The notes under the pieces are model-generated. The model was not told the DNA's origin. It searched no databases and was given only the letters and a program-made list of their open reading frames with translations. Position numbers and translations under genes: made by a program. From assembly GCA_963921425.1 (NCBI GenBank), contig OY992836.1, positions 6,401,825 through 6,465,824 on the forward strand: 64,000 nt of DNA, written 5' to 3'. Position 1 is the first letter of the stretch, and the number at the start of each line of letters is the position of its first letter. This document shows positions 9,400-22,003 of this stretch, one piece after another. Origin of the DNA: Dryas octopetala (Eukaryota > Streptophyta > Magnoliopsida > Rosales > Rosaceae).

Positions 9400-12300
9400 G
9401 ATTATACCTGGCCATGATTTTGGTTGTTTTTTTTTTTAAAGCCATGAGAGGGATGTCATCTGAGCCCAAAATATCCTCTGTGAGTGCTGCATTCTTAGCT
9501 GTATCTCTGCTGATGATTTCTTCAATTGTTGCTTCTCTGTCAGTGACGATTTTTGGAAGAACAGGAAAAAAAGGAATGCATGTTAGAATTCAAAAAAAAT
9601 GTGTTATAATTTGATTAGTATTAGCATGAGGGGTTAAAGGTTTTATAAATTAGGTACCTCTTGAATTTTTTTCTTACGTTGGTCAGAGAAGTGAAAAGAG
9701 CTCTTTTGACTGCAGCTTTTTTGGGTGATGGGAGAGTGGGGTATTTTCTGAAAGCCCTTGTTGAACCAGAAAGTGTTTTTGGTGGGAATTTTTTTGAAGC
9801 AGGTGATGGAGTGGAAAGAAGGGTTTTTTGGTTGATTTGTTTTGTTGCATGCACAACCATTTGTTGATCGGTTGGAAGAGAGGGTTGTTCAAGGATCTGG
9901 GTTTCATCATCAAAAACAGCATGGATCAAGAGGTCATTTCTTTTGAAATCTGTTTTCATGCCTCCAAACCTGATTTGAAAATTTTTAGTTTGGCCTCTGA
10001 GTCGAAGTATATGATCTGGGAATTGACTCTGGTCATTGAAACCCTGCTCAACAACTAATCCGAAGCATGAGATTCCAAAAAGTTGCTCAGCGGCCTCTCC
10101 AATTATGATAACACTGGTTGTGTTACTTGCGTCTGCAATCGCAAAACTGACTTTGAACCTGCAATTGTATTGTGAGTTGGTATTTCTGAATTGAAGAATG
10201 TAAGTTGAGACAGTATAAGAAGGTTGAAGATAACGTATTATGTGGTATATACATGTGTTTTTTTGGTATTTGATTGATTGTAGTTGCAAGAATGTTGTCA
10301 GGTTTTAAACTTGCTAGCTCTGTATTCTGGTAATATTACATTTATTTGTTAAGAGAGATGAAGTGTATGTGCAAAAGTGATTATATGGTTTAATTATTTA
10401 AGGTGTGTCCTAAGGGTTTTGTTAGTAATGAAAATAGGGAGTATGGATGTGCATTATGCATGGTAAATATAAATAATTTTAAAATGTAGGATGCATGGTA
10501 TTTTTAAAGAATGTATGTTATGTACAGGTGAGAACTATACACAGTGGTTAAAGTGTATAAAGTATATAGTTTAAAATTGTTTGCCAAACATAAAAAGAAA
10601 GAAAAAAAAATTGGTTACCAAGGGATAGGAAGTGTGGTGAGGGTGCCGTGTCTTGGACAAATGAGTTCATCACTTTGAGGTGAAGGCTTGACCTGCTTGT
10701 GGCAAGTTGGACATGCTCTGTACCACCACCCAGCATTTGTGTTAAACCGTGTAATGGTTGCACGGCAGATAATCAGCTTGTCCTATAAGTTGTTGGAAAT
10801 AAGTGGTTAGGGTATTGAAGAAGTTTAAATGAAATGAAAGATTTTAAATGGATGACTTGAGATAATAAATTTTTTATAAAGATGAGAAGAAATGATAATG
10901 ATGATGCAATCAGGAAAGTAGGCTGCCCAAATATATTATTTGAACTCTATAAGAAAAAAGAAACAATCTGATAGTGGTTGAATTGAGAGTAGATTTTGAG
11001 TTTTGGTCGTTTTTGTTAATTGAGAGATATCTAGGGTTATAAAAGGTTGAAATACAAAATAAGGTGAACAAAACTTTTGTTTAGCATATCATATGAACCA
11101 TTAAAGTAAATAGTTTTAATCGTATACAAATGTTTGAGTCTTTGGACAATGCTTACAAAGTTTTTGGCATGACTGAATATAGTAAAAACAAATTGAATTA
11201 GTCAAAACATTTTCTGAATACTTATAATAATTTTATAGTTAATTGTGCAATAGAGGTTTTACAAAAATATGAAAGGTGATCATGTGGTAGGCAGGCTGGA
11301 TAATTGTAATTATTTGATCTTTTGTCGATGCTTATGTTTAAGTTACTAATATGTAAAAATATGAAAGGTGATCATGCGGTAGGCAGGCTGGATAATTGTA
11401 ATTATTTGATCTTTTGTCGATGCTCATGTTCAAGTTACTAATATCTATGTTATAATTATTTTATAAGTGTTTTAGTTGTTAGCTGGTTGTTAATTGGTAT
11501 GAATATTTATTGTTAATTGGTACATATAAGTTTGTATAAACATTGTTTGGTAAAGTGGATTTGGTGCAAGTATAGAATGCTTGGTTTGATAAAGTTTGCA
11601 TGGTATAAATGTTTGTTACTTTGAAGATGGTTGGTATATAGTATGTTAGAGTACAACTAATATGAAGTATTGCAGTTAGGTTATGAGCAAATGTTTAGAT
11701 ACCTCATATTTCAGAAAGGGAAGGAGAGATGTGAAGAGTGTTAAATATGAGAAAGCAGTAAAAGTTTGTAGGCTATTGTATTTTGAAAGGGTATATTATA
11801 GTAATAATGTGAAAAATGTGAAATCATTGAAATAATGTGGTTGATAATGAAAACAATTTTAAAAATGCAGATGGGTAATAGTAGTTTGTTGTGAGTGTGG
11901 ATCACCTTGTGCAGATCTGGGTCAAGTATATTTAATTCTGCCACATCCACCCTTTGACTCTCTTTTAATTGTTGGTAAGGTAGTTGTGCCATCGCTGAAG
12001 GTGGAATCACTTTGATGGCCACTGGATCATCTTTGAAACTGAATTGTTGTGGTAAAAAATATCGAATGAAAGAGTTATATTAGAAAAGTTGAATTGGTAT
12101 GTTGAAAAGGTTTGAAAAATCTTACGCAATCTTGTAGGATTGAAGCTCTGGTATTGGTGGATTGATGAAATACAGGGTTGAGTTGGTGCTGCTAAGAACA
12201 GGTTTTCCTGCGGATGGTAACAGAAAAATGAAAGAAGTTTTGTAATGAATATTGGAGATGCAAATAATAGGAAGTCGGGAAAAGTTATGAGTTACCTTGA

Positions 12301-13979
12301 TATTCTTTCACCTTCACGCTTGTGAAAACAATAAAAATTGGTGGTGGCAACTGTTCGAGAGCTGCATGGTCAAAGTTCTTTGCTGCATCGCTCCAAAGTG
12401 TGATTCTCATTGTCTGATGCCTGAAAAAAAAAATTGAGGACAAAATGTTTTAATGTCGATTGTAAAAGTGTTAAATTTGTAAAGATTTGGTTAATGGTTG
12501 TACCTTATGTTTTCTATATACACCTCACATTTGCTCTCCAACCTTGTTTTGTCAATCATTTTTTGTTCCAGATGTTGTATTGCAGTTATGTGCCCCATCA
12601 CATCTTCCAAATACATGGAAAAATCACAGGCAGATGTTTAAGGTGCATAAGAGAAGTGTGTGATCATAATTTGATTGGTGTAAGAGAATAAATAAAATTA
12701 ATGAAAATAATGGGAAAAAGTGTGTTTTGCGTTGAGCACCTGTTAGAATTGTGGTTGTATTTACGCGTGTGGATAGTTGGCTGTAATCCATGAGGTGAAA
12801 ACGGTGTGCTGGAATGTTTGGTTGAACAATTGTCAATTGCTTGAATATGGTTCTCTCGTTAAAAATGATAGCAGCAGCATGAGGAACGACTTTGTAGACT
12901 GATCTGCTCTTGATTGTGTGAAAGCAGCTGATGTCATAGGCAGCTCCTGACTGCATCTTTGGAGCAACACAATCATAGTCAATTTCTTTGACTGTTGCTT
13001 GAATCGCATCTCCCTTGATTTAGTAGAAAAATACATTTAGTTAATCATGGTAGAATTGGAAGAATCAAGAAAACAGATAAATTTTAAAAATGCAGACAGC
13101 AAATGAATTATGATATTGAAATGTGAGAAAATGGAGGATCAAATTGATTGGTTTGTATAGGTTATCTGCAGGGTATACTAAATGATACTCATACTATATG
13201 AAGTTTATTAGACTAACTATCATACATATAGAGCATATGAATTTTGATCATTTAACAAAGGTAGCATTTACTATTTAAAAAAAGAGTTGGTTATATGAAT
13301 ATTTAATATCTGCAGACAATTTGTAAAAGGGTTGTATAAGTGTTTTTTAGCAGATAATTGTGGGTGCAAAGACCTGAAACAATTGTGTAAAGATATGAAT
13401 GAATGGCTGCAAATTGGAGAGATGATAGGTGGTTAAAAAAATATATATACAGATATGATTTTTCCTATTTGAAAGATTGAAATTGTGGTTTAATTATGTG
13501 TTGTAATTTTGATTTCTTAAAATTGGGGCTAGTAGGAGCGGTTTAATTTTGTTTAGATATTTATATACTGTGAGGAGTATAAGGTGGTTGTTGCAGTATT
13601 GTTGTTGAGCAGGGTATTGTTCATATGTAATGGTTTGAAAAAAAATATTGTTAGTGAGTTAATTAATATTTTTTAGGAGGAAAACAGTTTTTGAAAGGTG
13701 TCTCTGCATTGAGAAATGGTGTTGGGAAAGTATGTTTGATCCATATTTAAGTGAAGATATTTGATTTTCGAAAATGAGATTTATTTAAAGGAACAACAAT
13801 ATCAGTAAAATAAGTAATGAGAACAGTTGATTTACCATTGCATCAACCAATATGCATTCTAAACCAGTGAATTGATGATCAGATCCAAAAACCTTTGGCC
13901 TCCAGATCCTGCAAATTCGAACCCTAATTTTGAGTTTGTCTTGATGGGGCTGCAAGCTTCTGACTGGAGTGATATTCAT
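9400..13979 (-). CDS. RPA70-like single-stranded-DNA-binding protein of the Helitron (multi-exon)
   Basis: Replication protein A large-subunit homologue carried by plant Helitrons, presumed to coat single-stranded DNA during rolling-circle transposition. About eight exons read minus. Exon 1 is 13,979-13,836 (MNITPVRSLQPHQDK start, donor GTAAATC) and exon 2 is 13,013-12,740 (GDAIQATV, first OB fold). Others lie near 12,500-12,620 (DVMGHITAIQ), 12,300-12,421 (MRITLWSDAAKNFDHAALEQ, second OB fold), 12,130-12,210 and 11,880-12,030. The zinc finger is at 10,620-10,780 (WWYRACPTCHKQVKPSPQ, then CPRHG), the third OB fold at 9,680-10,160 (FKVSFAIADASNTTSV), and a last exon at about 9,400-9,557 (GSDDIPLMALKKK). 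Exons 1 and 2 join in phase; the other boundaries and the stop are approximate. No stop codon was seen inside the recognised exon parts. The start lies 4 bp after the modelled Rep/helicase stop. Confidence 0.8.
11263..11446. repeat. Two-copy tandem repeat, 92-bp period
   Basis: The unit beginning AAAAATATGAAAGGTGATCA at 11,263 recurs at 11,355 with only a few differences. It lies in a large intron of the Helitron RPA gene. Confidence 0.9.
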
Positions 13980-13983
13980 CGCA

Positions 13984-16900
13984 TCAAAGGGCTGAAATAT
14001 AATATATTTGGTGTGAGTAAAAGAAGAAATAAACTTTGGTAAGTGAGTATACATATAAAATAAATAGAGATGTTTAGATATGCATAGAGAGAAGTTTAAA
14101 CCTGAAACTAAATTTTGGAGAACGTCTTTATAGACAATGTTTTTAGTGTAATTATTTGGCATTTCTCCATTGTTGTCTATAATAATTTTAAGCCCTTCCC
14201 TTGATGTAACCCTTGACAATGCGACATACAATTGTCCATGGGTAAAGACAGGCTGGGGAAGATATAAACCAACTGTTTTAAGGGATTGTCCTTGGCTCTT
14301 ATTTATGGTCATTGCATAACTTGGTCTAATTGGGAATTGACGTCTTTTAAAAGTGAAAGGCCATTTTTTTTCTGTTGCTGTAAGGCTGATTCTAGGTATA
14401 AAAAATTTATGACCAATGTTGCTACCAGTCAGTATCTTTGCCTCAATAACTCTATTAGTCATTTGGGTTATAACCGATCTAGTTCCGTTACATAGCCCTG
14501 AAGATTGGTTTAAGTTCCTTAATAACATGATGGGCATGCCTATTTTTAAAGCTACACTATGTGGAGGCAAGCCATTGAATTCAAGCTGATTAAGGAATTC
14601 TGTGGGATACATTATGCTAAGATTTTCTAAATTTCCAGATGAAGAGGATAGAGAATCAGAACTTAAATAAGTTCTGGCTTCTCCAGGTAATAAATCTATA
14701 GCATAGTTATTGATCTCAGTAACAGTAGAATTCTTAGGCGTGATAATGGCTCTTTCTCTTAAGTAAGAATAATTGTCAAAGTGGCTAAGAAAGTCTGGAT
14801 ATGTTGCAAAAAAAATGGAGTCAATTGGATCTGTGTATGACTCAATCAATAAATCTGCAGGAATTTCTACCCATGATACCTCTTCATCTGTTGGATCATT
14901 TATATCACATATTTGACCATCACCAATTTTGAGTATCCAAGCAGCAAAGTTTGCAAGTTTTGTTTTTTCTTCATTGTTTAACCCCTCTTTTGATAGCCTC
15001 ATATTTTCTTTTAAACAAAAAATTTTGAAAGAAGGCCATAGGTATGAACTGTTAAGAGTGGCATGTACTATTTCTTCCCTTGTTCCAGATGGAATGACTG
15101 GTAGTATTTGCCTAAAATCACCCCCCAGTAAAAAAGGTTTCCCACCAAATGGCATAGTCTGACCTGAATTATGTAAATGCGATAGAATATCACATAGTGA
15201 TTTGTCTAGTGCTTCAAAACAATCCCTATGATTCATAGGTGCTTCATCCCAAACAACTAAGGCAGCCTTTTCAATTAATTTAGCAAGATGAGTCTGTTTT
15301 TTGATTGGACATATGGAAGAATCAGTGAGATTGAGAGGAATTTGAAATCTAGAATGAGCTGTTCTGCCTCCAGGTAACAGCAAGGATGCAATACCTGATG
15401 AAGCAACAACTAGAACAATTTGACCTTCAGATCTAATTTTATTAATGATTGTGTGCCACAAAAAAGTTTTTCCAGTTCCCCCGTGCCCATAAACAAAAAA
15501 CAAACCAGATTTTTTTTCATTTATGGCAGTTATAACAGAATCATACACTTGTCTTTGTTCTTTGTTGAGTTGAGTGATTAAAATAGAATGTTCATTGGCT
15601 AACTGATGAAGATCATAATTTAATTCTTCTCTCAACAATTTATTCCTAATTTGTAACATGCTTTGTTCATCAGGAATTGGAAGATCATGATCTTTTAAGC
15701 TGCTAGATGATGCATTAAACAGTTGTTCTAGCTCATAGAGAAGTGAATTTTTTAATTCAGATGGTGGCACAATGAGATTAGGCATACAAAATGTTTTTCT
15801 AAGATTATATAACATGTCATCACACATATTATGCCAATGAGCATCGAAAATGAGTGCAGGATTTGCTACATCACAAAACAAAATTATTGTAACAAATAAT
15901 TGCCTTAATTCAGTGCATGATGCTGTGCTGAGAACATTTTCTAAGGCTTCAATCCATTCTTTATCATCCCCTAACAGACCTAGAGACCTACATACAGACT
16001 GATATGATGGGTGTTTAATGCCATGAAGAGTTTTTATATCATCAAAATCAAAGGCACCTTTATGGGAATTTAAAAGCATTCTGAAGTAGTACAATTCTCC
16101 GGCTGCAGGGTGTACATAAGCTATTCTGCCTATACATTTGCCTTTTTTCCTAGGTGTCCAAATCTTATCGCGGGAATTCCATACGAATTTAGAAGGAAAT
16201 TCTGAATAACATAAGTTTTGTGCTTGAGGAAAATTTTTGTTTGCTTGAAACCAACCGGTTAACATTGTATCCTGAATTGCTTCACGATCAAGAATCGAAT
16301 GAAGTGATTGATCTTCACTGAAGATGACATTTTGCTCTAAAGGCAGATGTATAGGCAATCGTTCAATGGCAGGTTGTCTACAGTGAATAGGGAATTGAAA
16401 TAATCTCCATGCAGCTTCATATGGTGATATATATCTACAGTTAAGATAGGATAATATTTCATCTTGTGGCTTGTTTTCAATTATGACCCTAGCCCTATCT
16501 GAACCTTTGTTGATGTATTTGAATAAATATTTGATAAGCATTGATTGACAACACAATTCAACATTTATATGAGCGTTATACCTTAATAACAATTCTGAAT
16601 TGTAAGGCACTATAAAACTGTTATCAACCTTTATTCCATTTTTGAGGACAAAGCTATTAGGATTATCACGACGCCTATATGTAGGAAAGCCATTGGTTTC
16701 AAAAACAGTTTCAGTTTTGTATTGCTTTGGGAAAAATTTAGAGCACTTTCCTCCTCGCATGCAAGGGGAATTAGGATTTAAATGACCACATGGACCATGG
16801 ATCATGAACTGATCTACAATATGATAAAGTGTTGGATCCAAAGTTTTGTCTGGTAATTCAGCTGAGATTATCGAGTCAATATCTGCTGCAGATGATGATT

Positions 16901-18948
16901 TGAAATTGTGTTCTAACCAAATGAGGAGGTGACAATGAGGCAATCCTCTCTTTTGAAATTCAATTGTATGAACTTCTGTTTGATGTGAGAGACAGGGAAA
17001 AAAAGACAGGATTGATTAATTTTGTATTTTTAAAAGGAAGAAAGCCAGCAAAGAACAAATTTTGTTGATGAAATTCACCTGCTGCAAGTGGTCCGAAAGG
17101 TTGTCCTGATTTGATGTAACTAACCATATCATCCAATTTGATTTTGAACATTCTGGCAATGATGTCAGGCCTATCCTCTGGTTTACAGCCAGGTTTTCTA
17201 AGAAGTTCTCTAACAATTTCAGGCCACTTGACATTGGAAGTAAAAGTAATAAAAAGATCGGGATTGCCATAATGCCTACAAATTGCCATAGCATCTTGAT
17301 AATTATTAATCATATATCTAGCACTGCCAGTGTGTGATGTTGGCAATATAACTCGCTGTCCTAGATCATTGGCATTTGTATGACCCATTGAAATTGCATC
17401 ATAAATGCCTTTATAAACTTCAGTCCTGAGGTTTTTTTGATTTTTTCTAATAAAATCTAAACGATCCTCTTCAAGAGTTGCATAGGCATCCACTAAAAAT
17501 TGTTGAAACAATCTACCACCTTTTAAGAGTGTGCTAAATTCAAATTGCCTCTCCTGAATTTGATAAGCTATAAAGGCTCTCATAGGTACCCTTCCTGTTT
17601 TTGGCTGATGACCTTTAAAATTAGGATTCCATTTAATATCAGGGCTATAACCATCTTCACCATGAGGAAATAGAATAGGATATTGTAAAGACATGAATTT
17701 TGGATTTAATTTTGTTATTCGTTTCAACTCTCCATTTTGATTTTCTATGACAATATCTCTGTTTGAATCAAAGAGACCAATATCTCCCACTATGAGACCA
17801 GCAATTTCATCAGATGTTGGGCTTTCATATTGTTTATCATGATCTAACTGCTTTCCTAATATTCTTACTTTGACATCAGTAATAGAATTGCTTTCTAATT
17901 TATCCCTGACTGTTCTAAAGAATTTCACTAACTCATTTGATTGGTCAAACATTTTGATAAGGCCTTCAACAACTTTTGGATCAAGATTTGAATTATTTTG
18001 TTTAGAATTAACTGCATTAAGGCGATTCATAACTTCATTATAGGTGTCATAGACATAGAGCTGGGCAAACTTTGGAGAATCGCCTTCCGGCGGTAACAAT
18101 GACCCCATTAAATGATGAACCTGCCCACTAATTTTAAAAATGTAAGGACCTGGCCTATTGTTAATTGAATGATCAATTTTGGCTCCCATTGAAGTGAATG
18201 CAAACATAGAATTGTATGCCCTAATATTGTCCCTAAATACAGAGCTTCTTTGGCCTTTTCTTGCATCAAGTAAATTGTCTAAAAAGTTAGGGGTTGGTTT
18301 GGTAATTGGAAGTTTAACTTTCCCTTGCAAACAACAAAGACTAAACAAAGGCTGTCTGTCTGTAGATTTTTTAGCAATGGATTCAGTGAGCCAAAAAAGT
18401 GCATCACAGTAAATGCACTTATAATCTTTATCTCCAAAATCCACATACTTGTGAATGACTCCTATGGAAAGAAGAAGCATGAAAGAAAGAAAGAAAGAGT
18501 ATCAATGCATATCATCATTGATAGGACAATAATGTAGAAATGTTGAAATTAATTTTAATCAAAAATTAAACATACTCTGTCTTTTCTTCTGATAAAATGA
18601 TTGACTCTTACAGCTGCGATCCGCACTGTTTTCATTCGATGTGGAGCTCATGGGCGGAAGTTCAGAATGAAGAACATTTAGATTATAGGACACAATATCA
18701 GAATTAGAGTCTAATTGTTCCAAAGGGACCTGATGTGTAGTTGGCTGAATTGTGTTAATATGCGTTAAAGTTGTATTCCTAATAGACTTGTGTTTTTTCC
18801 TATGAGTTGGAGAATTTAATTCACAGGCAGTGATAGAAAGAACATCAGAGACATTCTCAGTGGGAAGTTCGACAGCAGTTGAAACATCAGGACAGTCAAC
18901 TTTGCCTAACATGAGTAATCTAGTACGAACCCTAGACTTTTTATTCAT
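13984..18948 (-). CDS. Helitron Rep/helicase (RepHel)
   Basis: The rolling-circle transposase: a HUH-type Rep nickase fused to a PIF1-family 5'-3' helicase. My model is exon 1 18,948-18,576 (ATG in MNKKSRVRTRLL), exon 2 18,461-17,079, exon 3 16,975-14,102 and a 8-nt end at 13,991-13,984. Phases agree and give 1,545 residues. Exon 2 holds the N-terminal zinc motif (CIYCDALFW, FSLCCLQGKVKLP) and the Helitron-N region (AICRHYGNPDLFITFT). The exon 2/3 join gives the HUH motif in RGLPHCHLLIW, and the tyrosine region is LFKYINKGSDRARV. The helicase has Walker A GHGGTGKTF, WDEAPM, GGDFRQILPV, LKENMRL and the SF1 motif TINKSQGQSLKTVG through YVALSRVTSREGLK. All catalytic motifs are intact. The last intron (14,101-13,992) is the least certain; without splicing, the frame continues into the RPA start. 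Confidence 0.9.
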
Positions 18949-20877
18949 CACATCAAAAGAAAAAACCTTCAAGGAATGAATAAATAGCTGGAGGAAAAAA
19001 AGAGACATATATAAATCAATTGCAATCTGAAAAGAACATATATATAACAACCAATCAAAGGAAAATGATGTTCATCCATGAGCAGAAGATATTTAACATG
19101 ACAAATAACAGATGCACAATCAACATATTTAAAGAATAGATGCGAAAAGCTAACCTTCTGCGCAGCAAGATCAAATGCAACAACAGCGCAGGGTCAAGTT
19201 GAAGCTGAAACAACCAACAGAAGAGTACCTAGAAAACATATGTATGAATGTTAAAAATGAAGCAATCTGAAAAAAACAAAGCTAAACTTAGATATAAGAA
19301 AAATAAAAGATGTGAAAAGTATAAACAAAAAAGTATAAGGGAGAGAATTTGAATTGATTTATTTGAAAGGCAAACATTCAAAAAAATGTAAAAAATTACA
19401 GTGCGGGCATAAATGTTAATGTATTTTTTGGCAAAAATGCAAAAAACACACTGATTCAGAATAAGAAAAAATGCTGAGCGACATAAATAAGAATGTTTGA
19501 TCGGAATATGTATGATATGAGAAAAAATCAACAACGTATACAGAAAGGAATATTTGATAAGATTTAAACATCCTCGTATGCGTCAACATAAACCAAAACA
19601 ATGAAACGAATAAAATTAAGGCGCACAAATCCAGGAGAAAAAGTACAGGCCGAAAAACAGAAAGATAGTCAGATAATCTAATGGGAAGTGTAATTAGTGT
19701 TCATTGCATGGGATAAGTAGATACAATGAAGATATGCATAGTGATGAAAGTTGACATCTGTGTACCCAGGTAGATAGGTAATAAAATTGGTACTCAATTA
19801 ATTTTGTCGCAGAAGAGAGTTGATTATGGAAGAATTAAATGAAGAGAACAATTAAATAAGCGCATAAATTTTTTTTTTGATGGAGCACATAAATTTTTCT
19901 GAAGATAAAGAATTGAAAAGGGGAGCTAAAACTGGGACACAACAGAAGGGGAAAATAGGAAGCAGAGATAAAACAGTAATAGAAATAAACAAATAAGAAT
20001 AAAGAAAAGTCTATATTTCAATATTGAAGAATAAATGCAAGCACACACCCAGAGTGATGATATGCAAAATGCAAACAGAGACCCAGCGAAGACAGGGTAA
20101 GCAAACAGGGGCAGAATGATATGAAAAAATGAGATGAGAGAAAGATGAAACTTATCTGATAAGGAGTAGGTAGAAACGAAGGGACTGATCTGAATCACAC
20201 CACCCGAAAAAGAAACGAACGGCAATCGAAAAGCCAGACGAAGCTGAAACAGTGAAGCTGTCAGTGAGATTTGACAAAAGGAAAAAAAATTAAAAAAACC
20301 CTAAAAAACTTGTGGCTCACCTCTCCGATGCGATGGATTAATCCCATAACCTGCTTGAAATACTGAACCAGACCAACACATCAAACGACAAAATAAAGCA
20401 AAGCAGATTGTTGATCCACTTCGAATCAGAACCACAGAAATAAATGAAGGTGCGACCCAGTTCGAATCACAACCGGAGGAATACATGAAGCTGGGATGAA
20501 AGCCTCCACATGAGTTGGTTCATCTGGTTGAAACACTAACCATGAACCCAGATAAAGCAAGAAGAGACGAATGACCACAAAGGGCAGGCCCATCTGTCCT
20601 ATTCTCATAATGGCAAACAGATCAAAAAAAAAGACCCCTGTGAGAGCATACCGCAGACAAACAAAGCAATGGCAAGGAATGTAAATATTTCGAAACAATA
20701 TGGGCTACAACCAGAGACAGACGCAATGACAAAAAAGGGCCGAAGAAAAGGCCAAAACTCAAAAGGCGAAGGATGGGAAAATTAAGGCCGCTAGAAGGGC
20801 AAAACCGAACTTTCACGATGAACAGGCTATGAACAGTGTGAACAGTGGCGACTGGATTGCGTTTTAGTATATAGAGA
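18949..20877. other. Helitron 5' region
   Basis: No recognisable coding domain. It should hold the RepHel promoter and 5' leader. Short minus-strand frames at 19,229-20,909 have no identifiable domain and low-complexity composition. Confidence 0.55.
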
Positions 20878-21592
20878 ATTTCGAGGTGGCATCCATTTTC
20901 AGAACACATTTGACTTTCCCAGCCTCCCCCCCCCCCCAGCCTATCACGAGCAGCGTCGCTGCTTGATCGGCGGGGAGGAGCATCTCAAAGTATGGGGCAA
21001 AGGATCAAGCGCTTTGACTTTGTCCCCCGGGATTCACCACAGGTTAAGAGAGCGTTAGCATATCCTTAATAAAGTCCTACGGGGATAATAGAAGGGCTAA
21101 AAACCGACTTCAGAGTGACAGTTTTCATTTTCTCTCTCGACTTCACCTTCCAAGGCCCAAGACCACCGCTCGCCGGCGCATCCCCCACTCGCTGGCCATC
21201 CTCCACACGTCGGAAACCACCTAAGCTGGGTTGGGGATAGAGATGCTGAGAGAGATAGAGAGAGAGAGAGAGAGAGAAGCAGGGGGATGGACTGATGAAG
21301 AAGAAAAAAAAGAAAAAAAAAGAGAGGAGTGAAGTCTGGTAGAGAGAAAGAGAGACAGATAAAGTGATAAGGCATATCCGCATATTAGCATATATGGTTA
21401 AATGGTTTCTTTCAAGATCATTTTAATCAATCACGTGAGCCTCACATGCACAGGACAGGTACAGCTATTCCTATTAGATATAGTTTTAGACTATATAGGC
21501 CACGTATGGCTTGTATGGTAGAAGCTTTCTTTACTAATTAGCATAATGGGTAAAGAGACACGTACATCACAATTAGTTTATTAAGGAAAATA
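20878..21592. other. Unassigned spacer with poly-C tract
   Basis: It contains a C homopolymer (about 20,926-20,937) and a GC-rich patch at 21,120-21,240 that looks like a captured or UTR-like fragment, then GA-rich sequence at 21,245-21,345. Overlapping minus-strand ORFs of 92-105 codons are low in complexity and have no domain. Confidence 0.5.
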
Positions 21593-22003
21593 TTTGAGTC
21601 ACCCATGGGGGTACCCCAAGGTCAACCCTTCCCCCAAAATAACAATTTTGGTAATGCCGGTGCATGATCGGAACTGTTCACTTTTTAGATCACCTATTAT
21701 AGATCATCTCTGTAAAAAAATCAAATCAATCGGAAATCGTTTGATTATATAACTGTTGTCAATTAAGTAGAAAAAATTGATGGTTTTCAATTAAAGAGTG
21801 ATTTTTTAACCAAACCGTTGATTTTTTCTATTAATCAACAACAGTTATATAATCAAACGATTTCCGATTGAGTTGATTTTTTGCAGAGATGATCTATAAT
21901 AAGTGATCTAAAAAGTGAACAGTTCCGATCATGCGACGGCATTACCGAAATTGTTATTTTGGGGGGAGGGGTGACTTTGGGGTACCCCAGGGGGTGACCC
22001 AAG
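21593..22003. mobile_element. TA-flanked foldback MITE (mariner/Stowaway-like), 411 bp
   Basis: The ends TTTGAGTCACCC and GGGTGACCCAAG are inverted repeats that continue inward for about 60 bp (GGGGTACCCCA, AAAATAACAATTT, GGTAATGCC). The centre is also palindromic around AATCGGAAATCGTTTGATTA. Both ends are followed by TA, consistent with a TA target duplication. No coding capacity. Confidence 0.8.

Larger units (their letters stand above)
8303..20877 (-). mobile_element. Helitron (rolling-circle transposon), apparently autonomous, about 12.6 kb
   Basis: On the minus strand the element starts at about 20,877 with TCTCTATATACTAAAACGC, a typical plant Helitron 5' end, and finishes at 8,303 with CTAG followed by T. 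A 6-bp-stem hairpin (CCCGCA/TGCGGG, 8,315-8,332) lies 8 nt before the CTAG. No TIRs or target duplication are expected. Inside are a Rep/helicase gene with no stop in its exons and a separate RPA70-like gene, the set expected of an autonomous plant Helitron. The exact 5' nucleotide is uncertain by 2 bp. Confidence 0.88.

Noticed and set aside
19229-20909. Additional Helitron genes on the minus strand
   Set aside because: The frames are short, rich in Phe/Leu/Ser, have no domains and lie in the expected 5' non-coding region.
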